Below, piece by piece: positions 45,724 through 54,753 of a stretch of 59,636 bases of DNA. The notes below the pieces were generated by a model. The model ran no database searches. It saw only the letters and a list, made by a program, of their open reading frames with translations, and was not told where the DNA came from. The first letter of the stretch is position 1; the number at the start of each line of letters is the position of its first letter. Both the position numbers and the translations under genes were made by a program. This DNA comes from Bradyrhizobium cenepequi (GTDB lineage Bacteria > Pseudomonadota > Alphaproteobacteria > Rhizobiales > Xanthobacteraceae), in NCBI RefSeq assembly GCF_020329485.1, contig NZ_JAGKJI010000041.1:1-59636 (forward strand). Reading direction: 5' to 3'.

Positions 45724-46556
45724 GCGGCGGCCTCGTGGACGGCGCGCTTCAACACGCTGACGTGGATATGGCGCTGTGCCGCATCGTCGATGCCGGCCTT
45801 CGCCAGAAGCGCCTCGGCGATGCGGGTGTCGAAACGTTGCTTGTAGTCGGCCGCAACCCGCCCGCCGAACAGCTCGGCCGCATCGGTCAGGACGATCGGC
45901 GCCGTGTCGATCGCTCCGATCACGACGCGGGCGGTTGCGGCGGCCGGATCGACCAGGATCGCGCCGATGGCGTGGGCGAACTCGCCAGTCTTGCGGCAGC
46001 TCTTGGCATAACCCCAATGCGCCGAGACGGTTCGTGCCGGTACATGGACGGCCTCGACAATTTCGCCGGCCTGGAGCGCCGATTCGAGGGCGCCGAGGAC
46101 GAACGCCTCGACAGCCATCATCCGCGCACCGAAAAGACTGCGCAGCCTGACCCGCGCGCCCAACGCGGCGAGCGCCGAAATCCAGTCCGCGGCGGGATCG
46201 GCGTGGCTGAGCGAGCCGCCGATCGTGCCGCGGTTGCGTACCGCGCGATAGGCGATGTTGGCCGCGACCGCGCGCATGGCGCCGCGGGTCACGTCGGCCG
46301 TGCGCCCATCCTCGATGTCGGCATGCGTCACGAGGGCGCCAAGCACGAGCTCGCCGTCCCGAAGTTCCGCCTGCTTGAGTTCGGCAAGGCCGGAGATGTC
46401 GATCACCAGCTCCGGCTGCACCAGCCGCAAGTTGAGCATCGGCCCGAGCGATTGACCGCCCGCGATGATCTTCGCCGATCCGTTGGCCGCCGCGAGCATC
46501 GACAGCGCCGAGTTGAGATCGCGCGGACGCTCATAGCCGAAGGGCACGGGCTTCAT
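45720..46556 (-). CDS. Molybdenum hydroxylase FAD-binding subunit (CoxM-like)
   Basis: The middle subunit of a xanthine-oxidase-family hydroxylase, carrying electrons from the iron-sulfur clusters to FAD. IIAGGQSLGPMLNLRL and NRGTIGGSLSHADPAADW are the two FAD-binding motifs. 278 residues, the usual length. It overlaps both neighbours by 4 bases, so the three subunits are translationally coupled. Confidence 0.92.
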   Translation of the reverse strand: MKPVPFGYERPRDLNSALSMLAAANGSAKIIAGGQSLGPMLNLRLVQPELVIDISGLAELKQAELRDGELVLGALVTHADIEDGRTADVTRGAMRAVAANIAYRAVRNRGTIGGSLSHADPAADWISALAALGARVRLRSLFGARMMAVEAFVLGALESALQAGEIVEAVHVPARTVSAHWGYAKSCRKTGEFAHAIGAILVDPAAATARVVIGAIDTAPIVLTDAAELFGGRVAADYKQRFDTRIAEALLAKAGIDDAAQRHIHVSVLKRAVHEAAA

Positions 46557-48946
46557 GCCACGCTCCTTTCGACAGCGCGGGCGGCCAGCACGGCCTCGAC
46601 GACGCGATGGGGCGTGATCGGCGACCGCATCAGCTCGACACCGAGCGGCCGCAGCGCGTCGTTGACGGCGTTGGCAATTGCGGCCGGCGGCGCAATCGCC
46701 CCGCCCTCGCCGATGCCCTTCACGCCGAACTGCGTGTAGGGCGAAGGCGTCCCCATGTGATCGAGGCGCGGTGCAGGAACCTCGGTCGCGGCGGGAAGCA
46801 GATAGTCGGCGAGCGTCGTCGCGAGCGGCTGGCCGGACGCATCGAACGGCATTTCCTCGTAGAGTGCGGTGCCGATCCCCTGGGCAAGACCGCCATAGAT
46901 CTGGCCGTCCACGACAAGCGGATTGACCAGCACGCCGCCGTCCTCGACGATCACATAGTCGAGGATTTCGACCTCGCCGAGATCAGGATCGACCGCGACG
47001 ATTGCGGCGTGCGCGGCGTAGCTGAAGGTTCCGCTGTCGCGTACCGGCCTGTAGCCCTGGGTCACCTCCAACCCGCCGGGATCGACGTCGGCCGGCAGAT
47101 CCTGCGGACGGCGATACCAAGTATGGGCGATCGCCTGGAGGCTGACACTGCCATTGACGCCGCGCACCTCACCATTCTGCAATACGACGGAGGCCGGGTC
47201 GTGCTGCAACAATTTGGCCCCGATGCGCCTCGCACGTTCGCCGAGCTCGCGGCAGGCGGTCGCCACCGCGCCGCCCGCCATGACCATCGAACGCGAACCC
47301 CAGGTTCCGGTCGAATAGGGCGTCATCGCGGTGTCGCCGAGGATGATGCGCACCTTTGCCACGTCGATTCCCAGCATCTCATAAGCGACCTGGGCGAGCG
47401 TCGTCTCCATGCCCTGCCCGTGCGAATGCACACCGACGCGCAACTCGAGGCCGCCGTCCGGCGTCAGCCGGGCCGATGCCTGCTCGTGGCCGGGCACCAT
47501 CGGGATGCCCCAGCCGGAATAGACCGATGTGCCGTGCGCGGCCTGCTCGCAATAAATCGAGACGCCAACGCCGATCCGCCTGCCGTCGGCCTCGCCCTGG
47601 CTTTGCTTCGCGCGAATGGCGTCGATGTCGATCGCGGCTAGCGCGCGCCGCATCGCCTCCGGATAATCGCCGCTATCGAAATGCTTCTTGGTGATGTTGT
47701 CGAACGGCATCTGCTCCGGCTGCACCAGGTTGCGCAGCCGCACCTCGCCAGGCTCGAGCCCTGCCTCCGCCGCCACGAGGTCGAGCATCAATTCCAGCGC
47801 AAAGCACACGCCGGTGCGCGCTACCCCGCGATAGGGAAGGATCGGACATTTGTTGGTTGCGACGGAGAAGGTGCGGCAGCGATAGGCCGGCATCCGATAG
47901 GGACCCGGCAAGATGCTTGCGACCTGAGCGGCCTCAAGGCACGCCGAGAACGGATAGGACGAATAGGCGCCGGAATCCACCGTCGCTTCACAATCGATGC
48001 CGCGCAACGTCCCATCGCGGTCGGCATAGACCGTGATCTTGTAATGGTGCTCGCGGCAATTGGAGCTGGCGACGAGGTGCTCGCGGCGATCCTCGGTCCA
48101 GCGCACGGGATGACCGCGCTGCATCGTCAGCCAGGACAGGCAGACCTCCTCCGGCAACAAGATTCCCTTGTGCCCGAAGCCGCCGCCGACATCGGGCGAG
48201 ATGACGCGGATCTGGCCCTCCTCCATGCCGAGGCATTCGGCAAGACCACTGCGCGTGATGTGCGGCATCTGGGCCGCGGAATGCAGCGTGAGTTGACCGA
48301 GCCGCCGATCGAAGGTCGCAACCACGCCACGGCCTTCGAGTGGCGACATGCATTGCCGTGCGGTTGAGATCTCGCGCGTAACCTTGATCGGCGCGTCGAG
48401 CGCCGCGGAAATGTCGACCTCGTAGGTGGTTTCGAGGAAGACGTTGTCGCCCCAGTGCTCATGCACTAGGGCCGAACCCGGCTCGCGCGCTTTCAGCATG
48501 TCGTAGATCGCGGGCAGCTCCTCCAGATCCAACGTTACGGACGCCGCGATGTCCTCGGCCTCGGCCCGCGTCGGTGCGACGCACATCGCAACGAGCTCGC
48601 CGACCTGGCGCACCTTGCCGGTGGCCAGCACCGGCTGCTCCGAAATCTTGAAGCCCGGAAGTCCCGATACCGCGCGAATCGGATTGATGCCGACGAGGTC
48701 CGCCGCCGTGAAGACGCTGCCGCGATAGCGCTTGGGCACGTGAATGGCACGGATTCGCGCATGCGCCCTCGGGCTGCGCACGAACGCGACGTCCTGGAGG
48801 CCAGCAAGCCGAATGTCGGCGACGAACTGGCCGCGGCCGCGCATCAAGCGGTCGTCCTCCTTCCGCGGTAGCCGTGCGCCCACGCCCTGCCCGGATTTGC
48901 CAGAAGGAAACTCTCGCTCGTTGCGCACGCCGGCGTTCTCCTTCAC
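46553..48946 (-). CDS. Molybdenum hydroxylase large, molybdopterin-binding subunit (CoxL-like, not CO dehydrogenase)
   Basis: The catalytic subunit of a xanthine-dehydrogenase-family enzyme that hydroxylates a carbon next to nitrogen or an aldehyde with water as oxygen source. VSPDVGGGFGHKGILLPEEV binds molybdopterin, and GIGEGGAIAPPAAIANAV contains the catalytic Glu. The active-site loop reads LPYRGVARTG; the Cys of the CO dehydrogenase motif (AYRCSFR) is absent, so this is a form II-like hydroxylase of unknown substrate. 797 residues, typical. It starts 8 bp after the amidohydrolase gene. Confidence 0.9.
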   Translation of the reverse strand: MKENAGVRNEREFPSGKSGQGVGARLPRKEDDRLMRGRGQFVADIRLAGLQDVAFVRSPRAHARIRAIHVPKRYRGSVFTAADLVGINPIRAVSGLPGFKISEQPVLATGKVRQVGELVAMCVAPTRAEAEDIAASVTLDLEELPAIYDMLKAREPGSALVHEHWGDNVFLETTYEVDISAALDAPIKVTREISTARQCMSPLEGRGVVATFDRRLGQLTLHSAAQMPHITRSGLAECLGMEEGQIRVISPDVGGGFGHKGILLPEEVCLSWLTMQRGHPVRWTEDRREHLVASSNCREHHYKITVYADRDGTLRGIDCEATVDSGAYSSYPFSACLEAAQVASILPGPYRMPAYRCRTFSVATNKCPILPYRGVARTGVCFALELMLDLVAAEAGLEPGEVRLRNLVQPEQMPFDNITKKHFDSGDYPEAMRRALAAIDIDAIRAKQSQGEADGRRIGVGVSIYCEQAAHGTSVYSGWGIPMVPGHEQASARLTPDGGLELRVGVHSHGQGMETTLAQVAYEMLGIDVAKVRIILGDTAMTPYSTGTWGSRSMVMAGGAVATACRELGERARRIGAKLLQHDPASVVLQNGEVRGVNGSVSLQAIAHTWYRRPQDLPADVDPGGLEVTQGYRPVRDSGTFSYAAHAAIVAVDPDLGEVEILDYVIVEDGGVLVNPLVVDGQIYGGLAQGIGTALYEEMPFDASGQPLATTLADYLLPAATEVPAPRLDHMGTPSPYTQFGVKGIGEGGAIAPPAAIANAVNDALRPLGVELMRSPITPHRVVEAVLAARAVERSVA

Positions 48947-48954
48947 CGCGCGGC

Positions 48955-50232
48955 CTACGCCGCGACAGCCTGCGGCAAGATTGGCGCGACTGCGTCAAAG
49001 CGCGTGCCGGCGCGCAGGCAGAATGCGGGCTGAAGCAGGCGTTCGGCGATCACCTCGTTCTTCTCGTTGTCGCGCAGGACGAAGCGGCCACTCTTCTGCG
49101 TGAGCACGGAGACGTCGGCGTCCATGCCGACCTTGAGGGCGCCGATTTCCTCGCTGCGTCCGAGCATTTTGGCCGGATTGGAGGTGACCATCGGCACCAC
49201 CTGCTCCAGCGACAGGCCGAGCGCCATCATCGAGCTCATCGCCTGGACCAGGCTGAACTTGGCCTGTCCTGCGAAGGGGTGGTTTTCCTCGTCCTCGTGC
49301 TGGTCGGGCGTCCCGGCCGGCGCTGGCACGTGCGTGTTGTAGCCGTGGATGTCGGCTCCCAGCGTGGTCGGAATGATGCCGGCGGCGATCGCCTTCTTCG
49401 CGAGCCGGTACGAGAAGTGGCTGCCATGACCGACATCGACCTTCAGGCCACGATCGAGCGCGGCCTGGATCACGGGATGCACCTCGCCCTCACGGTTGAC
49501 GAAGCCGCCGGGATGGCGCGTGAACGGATGCGCGAGAATGTCGCCTTCGCGCAGCAGCGGGATCACGCGCGTCAGGATCGTGTCCGCATCCTCGCCATTG
49601 GCGCCGCTCGCGGGCAATCCCCACAGCTGGCCGAAATGCACATAGACCGGCAGGTCGGCTCGCTTGCCGATCTCCGCCGCCATTTCGATGACGCGGATGC
49701 CCCAGCGCGCGAAACCACCGATCTCGGCATGGGCCTTGATGCCGCGCACGATGTCGAGATTGGCCGTCGCCGACTTGACGGTCGCATCGACATCAACACC
49801 GTCGGGGCTATAGAGCTGCGGATAAAAGTGCCCTTCGAGTCCGCCGACGAGATAGGCGGACAGAAACGCATAGACGCGCGAGGCCGAAGGCTCCGCGATG
49901 AAATGGCGAAAGCCGGGCAGCGTCATGCAGGATGGACCGCCCTGATCGACCAGCGTCGTCACGCCCGACTGCACGCCGACCATGTCCGCATTCATGCCGA
50001 AGCGGCCCGAGACATATTGATAGACATGCGCATGGGTGTCGATCAGGCCGGGCAGCACCAGCTTGCCGGCGACATCGACCACCTCTTTGGCGCTGGTCGG
50101 CAGGATATCCGGCGCGACCGCCGCGATCTTGCCGTTGCGGATGGCAACGTCCCTGACGCCGTCCACACCCGAGGCCGGACAGATCACGCGACCGCCTCGC
50201 AGCAGAAGATCGAAGCTAGCAGTGACGGACAT
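48955..50232 (-). CDS. Metal-dependent amidohydrolase (dihydroorotase/deacetylase-like)
   Basis: A cyclic-amide or amide hydrolase of the amidohydrolase superfamily. LPGLIDTHAHVYQYVS gives the HxH metal pair, GIKAHAEIG a candidate carbamylated Lys, LPVYVHFG and VGHGSHFS further His ligands, and LGADIHGYNTH the catalytic Asp. The ATG at 50232 follows GGAGAGTGCCC. 425 residues. It is the first gene of the long minus-strand operon and lies next to the MarR palindrome. Hydrolysis of a lactam, hydantoin or imide ring made by the adjacent hydroxylase would be consistent, but is inference. Confidence 0.85.
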   Translation of the reverse strand: MSVTASFDLLLRGGRVICPASGVDGVRDVAIRNGKIAAVAPDILPTSAKEVVDVAGKLVLPGLIDTHAHVYQYVSGRFGMNADMVGVQSGVTTLVDQGGPSCMTLPGFRHFIAEPSASRVYAFLSAYLVGGLEGHFYPQLYSPDGVDVDATVKSATANLDIVRGIKAHAEIGGFARWGIRVIEMAAEIGKRADLPVYVHFGQLWGLPASGANGEDADTILTRVIPLLREGDILAHPFTRHPGGFVNREGEVHPVIQAALDRGLKVDVGHGSHFSYRLAKKAIAAGIIPTTLGADIHGYNTHVPAPAGTPDQHEDEENHPFAGQAKFSLVQAMSSMMALGLSLEQVVPMVTSNPAKMLGRSEEIGALKVGMDADVSVLTQKSGRFVLRDNEKNEVIAERLLQPAFCLRAGTRFDAVAPILPQAVAA

Positions 50233-50278
50233 GGGCACTCTCCTCTATCTCGCGCAGGCAGGTGCCCGGCTCTCGAAT

Positions 50279-50296
50279 TACGAAGCATGCTTCGTA
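50279..50296. promoter_or_regulatory. MarR-type operator, 18-bp perfect palindrome
   Basis: TACGAAGCATGCTTCGTA is a perfect palindrome midway between the divergent amidohydrolase and marR starts. A copy with two changes lies at 51153, before the permease gene. The length and symmetry fit a MarR dimer. Confidence 0.8.
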
Positions 50297-50375
50297 TTTT
50301 ACAAAAGCAAACTTCGTGCCATGATCCGCTGATGGCGAGCGCAGTCGAATCGAACGAAGCGCGACGGGTTCCAGG

Positions 50376-50885
50376 TTGGGAGAGCGAACATTGCGGCAAG
50401 CAGGGAAACGTCGCAGCGGGGGAAAGCACCGCCCTTGGCCATTGTCTCAACGCCCCGGCTATTTGATCCGGCGGTTGCACCAAATTCACGTCGCGCTCTT
50501 CCAGGAGGCCTGCGGCGCGTTCGATGTCACGCCATTGCTATACAGCCTGCTTTCCGCGCTGGCGGTGCGCGAAACGGCCGATCAGACGACTTTGGCGGCC
50601 GATATCGTCCTCGATCGAACCACGACGACCGGTGCATTGAAGCGACTCGCCGCGCGGAACCTGGTCGAGCGCACGGTGAACAAGGACGATCGCCGCGCAC
50701 GATCGTGCCGATTGACGGCGGCGGGCGCCGTCCTGCTCGTCAAGATCGAGGGCGCAGCGCGACGGGCGCACCTTGCGACGCTCGGCGATCTCAGTGAACG
50801 GGAACAGGCGCTGTTCATCGAGATGATGCAGCGCATCGTCGCCGGCAATCCCAGTCGTGACAGCTCCGCTGCCCTATTCGACTAG
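50376..50885 (+). CDS. MarR-family transcriptional regulator
   Basis: A winged-helix repressor. The dimer helices begin GYLIRRLHQIHVALFQEACG; the recognition region is TLAADIVLDRTTTTGALKRL, and the wing has RTVNKDDRRARSCRLTAAG (NKDDRR being the MarR wing motif). No ATG is available: the frame opens at 50325 and the only usual alternative start is TTG at 50376, with a poor ribosome site, so the exact start is uncertain. It stands between two copies of a palindrome and probably represses both the amidohydrolase-hydroxylase-Liv operon and the permease-formamidase pair until the substrate is present. Confidence 0.85.
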   Translation: MGERTLRQAGKRRSGGKHRPWPLSQRPGYLIRRLHQIHVALFQEACGAFDVTPLLYSLLSALAVRETADQTTLAADIVLDRTTTTGALKRLAARNLVERTVNKDDRRARSCRLTAAGAVLLVKIEGAARRAHLATLGDLSEREQALFIEMMQRIVAGNPSRDSSAALFD

Positions 50886-51152
50886 CCTCCGGATTGCCGC
50901 CGGCTGCTGCACTTTTGGAGTTGGCTGCCCAATTTATCATCGTAGCGCTGCCCATAGGCGCGACGTCGTCCGCCCCTCGGTCGAACGTCAAAGCAGCAAC
51001 GCAGTTTCGCAGACGCGCAGCAAGCGGCACCGCGCGCGAGACCGGCCGCGCTTGAAAGCTCAGCAGCAATCCAGCACGAGGCACGCCAGATCCGCGAGCG
51101 GCGCGAGTTCTGTCAGGGCCGCGCCCCCAATGGCACGATTTATGCTGCGCAT

Positions 51153-51170
51153 TGCGAAGCGTGCTTCGTA
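51153..51170. promoter_or_regulatory. MarR-type operator, second copy
   Basis: TGCGAAGCGTGCTTCGTA matches the 50279 palindrome at 16 of 18 positions. It ends 12 bp before the permease ATG, so a bound repressor would block the start region directly. Confidence 0.78.
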
Positions 51171-51182
51171 TTGGGGGATGTC

Positions 51183-52601
51183 ATGAGGAATTCCGAACTT
51201 CGCGCTGATATTCACAGCATCGAGCCAATTCCCGATGCAGACCGGGACTCGACCGGGCCGCAGCAAATGTGGATCTGGGCCGGCGCCAACATCGCGCCGG
51301 TCAATTGGGCGCTCGGCGCGCTCGGCATCATCCTGAAACTGGGACTGATGGAGACGATCGCGGTCATCGTGATCGGCAACATCGTCGGCTGCGCCATCTT
51401 CGCCGCGTTCACGGTGATGGGACACAAGACCGGCGTCAACCAGATGGTATTGAGCCGATCCGCGTTCGGCGTTCGCGGCGCCTACCTGCCGAGCATCCTG
51501 ATGTTCCTGATGACGCTGGGCTGGATCGGCGTCAACACCTACTTCCCGGTGAAGATCTCGATCGGCATCCTCGGTCAATTCGGCGTTCCCGATACTTGGT
51601 TAGTCCAGATCGTCATCATCACGCTGGTGATGGCGGCGCAGGTCTTGATCGGCGTCTACGGGTTCTACGCGATCCGCACCTTCGAGAAATATACCGTGCC
51701 GCCGACCATCGCCGTCATGGTGCTGATGAGCGTTTTGGCGTGGACCCATCCCGGCGTCGTCAATTGGAGTCTCACGACGTCGCTGCCGCCGGGCGCGCAT
51801 CTGGCGATGCTGACGCTGCTGACGACGGCGATCGGCGTCGGCTGGGGCATTTCCTGGGTCACCTGGGCCTCCGACTATTCGCGCTTCGTGCCGCGAAGCG
51901 TGCCGTCGCGTTCCGTGTTCTGGTACAGCTATGTCGGCATGTTCGTGCCAACGGTCTGGCTCGGCATTCTCGGCGCGACCATCGCCTCGACGACCCTGGA
52001 TACCGATCCGGCCAAGATGGTCAGTGCGGTCTTCGGCGGCCCGGTCAGTCTCTTGGTCCTGCTGATGGTGCTGCACGGCCCCATCGCCACCAACATCCTC
52101 AACGTCTATTCGGCGACACTGGCCGGGCTCAGTGCAGGGCTCAAGTTCTCGCGCTTCTGGCTCACCGTCATCGTCGGCATCGCCGGCTATCTAGTCACGC
52201 TGTATTTCATCTTTGCGCCGTCTTTCGCCAAGGCGTTCGACAATTGGATGATCGGCCTGCTGTTGTGGATGAGCCCCTGGGCCGGCGTGGTGCTCGCGGA
52301 CTTCTTCGTCAAGCGGAAGGGCAAGATCGACGTCGCCGAGCTCTATCGGTCACCGGAAACAAGCGTCTATGGCGACATCAACTGGGCCGGCATGATCGCC
52401 TTCCTCGCAGGTCTGGCGGCCGGATGGTCGGTCGAAGACGGCCTGGTCGGCGCGCTCCAGGGACCGGTCTCGATCAATTTGCTCGGCGGAGCCGATTTGA
52501 GCTGGCTGTTCGGCATCGGAGTTTCGGGACTGGTCTATCTTGCACTGAGCAAGCTCGTCACCTCGCCCTCCTCGATGGTTGCGAGCAGCGCAGGCAGGTA
52601 G
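51183..52601 (+). CDS. NCS1-family nucleobase/cation symporter
   Basis: An inner-membrane permease of 472 residues with about twelve hydrophobic segments, of the NCS1 family that imports cytosine, purines, allantoin or hydantoins with a cation. The first helix region WIWAGANIAPVNWALGALG and the motif GVNQMVLSRSAFGVRGAYLP are typical. GGGGG stands 6 bases before the ATG at 51183. A formamidase gene follows by 9 bp. NCS1 substrates are nitrogen heterocycles, the best clue to the pathway's substrate class. Confidence 0.9.
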   Translation: MRNSELRADIHSIEPIPDADRDSTGPQQMWIWAGANIAPVNWALGALGIILKLGLMETIAVIVIGNIVGCAIFAAFTVMGHKTGVNQMVLSRSAFGVRGAYLPSILMFLMTLGWIGVNTYFPVKISIGILGQFGVPDTWLVQIVIITLVMAAQVLIGVYGFYAIRTFEKYTVPPTIAVMVLMSVLAWTHPGVVNWSLTTSLPPGAHLAMLTLLTTAIGVGWGISWVTWASDYSRFVPRSVPSRSVFWYSYVGMFVPTVWLGILGATIASTTLDTDPAKMVSAVFGGPVSLLVLLMVLHGPIATNILNVYSATLAGLSAGLKFSRFWLTVIVGIAGYLVTLYFIFAPSFAKAFDNWMIGLLLWMSPWAGVVLADFFVKRKGKIDVAELYRSPETSVYGDINWAGMIAFLAGLAAGWSVEDGLVGALQGPVSINLLGGADLSWLFGIGVSGLVYLALSKLVTSPSSMVASSAGR

Positions 52602-52610
52602 CGCCGGATC

Positions 52611-53567
52611 ATGGACCACGTTCTTCGATCCACTCCGGGAAACGTCCAGTGGGGACTTTGGGACGGACGACTGAAGCCGGTGCTCCGGATCGCGTCCGGA
52701 GACCGTGTGACCATCGAAACGCTCTCCGGCGAGCCGGACGATCTGCCCGATCCGTCGCTCGGCTTCGACGTCGTGCCCGGACACGCGGACGTGCTGGCAA
52801 GCACGTTTCGCGGTCCGGGACCGCATCTTCTCACCGGGCCGATCCACATCGAAGGCGCCGAGCCTGGCGACGTCCTCGAGGTACGCGTCCTGAATATCGA
52901 GCTGCGCTGCAACTGGGGCTGGAACCTCCAGGTCCCGACGCTCGGCACTCTCCCTGAGGATTTCCCCGAATTTCGCCGCATCCACATTCCGCTCGACCGC
53001 GCGCGCAACGTCGCGCGACTGTCCTGGGGACAGGAACTGGCGCTCGCTCCCTTCTTCGGCAATTTCGGCGTGGCGCCGCCACTGACATGGGGCCGGCTGT
53101 CCTCGAAGGAGCCGCGGGCCTTCGGCGGCAACATGGACAACAAGGAGCTGGGCGTCGGCAGCACGGTCTATTTTCCAGTCTTCGTGCCGGGCGCGCTGTT
53201 CTCCGCGGGCGACGGCCACGCGCTCCAGGGCGACGGCGAAGTCTGCTTGACCGCGATCGAGACTGCCCTCACCGGCACCTTCGAATTCCATCTTCGTCGC
53301 GATCTTCGCCTTGCCTCGCCGCGCGCGGAGACGGCGTCAGACTGGATCACGATGGGATTCGATGAAGATCTCGATGATGCGGCCAAGGCGGCACTACGCG
53401 ACATGATTGCGCTGATCCGGGAGAAAAGCGGCCTTGGCGCGCAGGATGCCTATACGCTCTGCTCGATCGCCGCGGACCTCCGCGTCACGCAGATGGTAGA
53501 CGGCAACAAGGGCGTCCACTATATCCTGGCAAAATCCCGCATGCCGCTCGCCCGTGGAAGCACGTAG
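52611..53567 (+). CDS. Acetamidase/formamidase family protein (FmdA-like)
   Basis: Hydrolyses formamide or another short amide to ammonia and the acid. LTGPIHIEGAEPGDVLEVRV, FGGNMDNKELGVGSTVYF and SAGDGHALQGDGEV are the three hallmark blocks of the FmdA/AmdA family, including likely zinc-binding residues. 318 residues, the usual length. It is co-transcribed with the NCS1 permease under the 51153 operator. Its 3' end overlaps the antisense hydrolase relic, which marks a recombination junction. Confidence 0.92.
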   Translation: MDHVLRSTPGNVQWGLWDGRLKPVLRIASGDRVTIETLSGEPDDLPDPSLGFDVVPGHADVLASTFRGPGPHLLTGPIHIEGAEPGDVLEVRVLNIELRCNWGWNLQVPTLGTLPEDFPEFRRIHIPLDRARNVARLSWGQELALAPFFGNFGVAPPLTWGRLSSKEPRAFGGNMDNKELGVGSTVYFPVFVPGALFSAGDGHALQGDGEVCLTAIETALTGTFEFHLRRDLRLASPRAETASDWITMGFDEDLDDAAKAALRDMIALIREKSGLGAQDAYTLCSIAADLRVTQMVDGNKGVHYILAKSRMPLARGST

Positions 53568-54753
53568 CACCCTCCGTGCATGTGAAGCAGGACGCGATTG
53601 CGATTTTGCGGCGGGATCGTCTCCGGCGTGACAATGAACGCCCTTACGCCATCGATCACGGTCTTCTCCACCTTGACGTGGAGGCGCTCCTGCATGCCCG
53701 GCAGATTTTTCAGCGTGGCCGCCGCGGTCGCCTGCACGATTGGCACCCATTCCTCGCCGGTCTTTGGCAGCGCGTCCCAACCGTTGCGCGGGGGCATGCC
53801 AACGATCTTGGCGAGTTGCGGGCTTATGGTGCCTGGTACCGGGACCGACGTGGCGGGCACCTGAAGCGCGGCCACTGGGGCCAGTGCCGCCGTCTGCTTG
53901 GCGAGCTGCTTGTTGAAGTCCTGTTCGAGCCCTTCCGCATAGGCTGCAAGCTCACCGGGCTTGACGAACGGGTTCGACGCACCGTCCTTCATCCGCGCGC
54001 GCTTGTCCTGCATGCCGTACACGTCCGGATGCGGCCCGAGCAGCACGTCGGGCTTCATCGCCTTGGCCTTTGCGAATGTCGTTCGGTAGTCCTCGACGAT
54101 GCCGGGGTAAGTCGGCTGGCCGACCAGCTTGTTCAACGCGACCGTCCCGCTGCAGAAGAACAGCAGGTCGCGATCGTGGCCGCCGTCCTTGACGTTCATC
54201 TCCCAGCTCGTGCAGCCGGGCGAGTGTCCGGGCATCGAATGTGCCGTCAGCGTCGTGTCGCCGAGTGTGACCTTGTCGCCGTCCTTGACGGCGCGGTCCA
54301 CCCTGACCGGCGGAAAGCCGAGATCGGTATCGTTCTCGTCGCCCGGATAGTATCCGCCTTCACGCAACGGCTTGTCGCGTTCGCCGGCCACGAGCTGCGC
54401 GCCGGTTTCCTGTTTGATTTCCGCAAAGCCGCCGGTGTGGTCAAAATGCGCGTGCGAGTTCAGGATGTATTTGACGTCCGCGACGCGGAACCCGAGCTTG
54501 GCGATGGTGTCCTTGATCATGCCGGTCGATTGCGGGAGCGCCGTATCCATGAGGATCAGGCCCTGCGACGTCTTGATGATGTAGGCGGCGATCCCTTCGG
54601 TGCCGACATAGTAGATGTTGCCGATCAGCTGGAAAGGCTCGAACGGCGAGGTCCACTTCCTGGTGACCGCGGCGAGAAATTCCTTGACGGTCTGGGCTGT
54701 ACGCCGGTTGCAATCAGCGCCATGGCACACAGCATGACCGCAAGTGTCCTCAT
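53519..54753 (-). pseudogene. Subclass B3 metallo-beta-lactamase, frameshifted and fused to a hydrolase fragment
   Basis: The signal peptide MRTLAVMLCAMALIATGVQ starts at 54753 after GGGGAGGCGG. One base is missing near 54698, so the mature part (QTVKEFLAAVTRKWTSPFEP onward) continues in another frame. The B3 zinc ligands are all visible: HAHFDH, the His of MPGHSPGCTSW and the His of LLGPHPDVYGM. The closest known relative by pattern is BJP-1 of Bradyrhizobium. After DFNKQLAKQTAALAP the stop is missing, and the frame runs into the N-terminal part of an alpha/beta hydrolase (VLLHMHGGCYVL). That part breaks off at about 53570, exactly where the formamidase gene ends. The fusion and the frameshift both indicate loss of function. 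Confidence 0.8.

Noticed and set aside
46553..48946. Carbon monoxide dehydrogenase large subunit
   Set aside because: The active-site loop is PYRGVAR and lacks the Cys of AYRCSFR; subunit order and neighbours fit another molybdenum hydroxylase.
51269..52957. 562-codon plus-strand frame
   Set aside because: Overlaps the NCS1 permease in another frame; Arg/His-rich with no motif, whereas the permease has strong start signals and membrane pattern.
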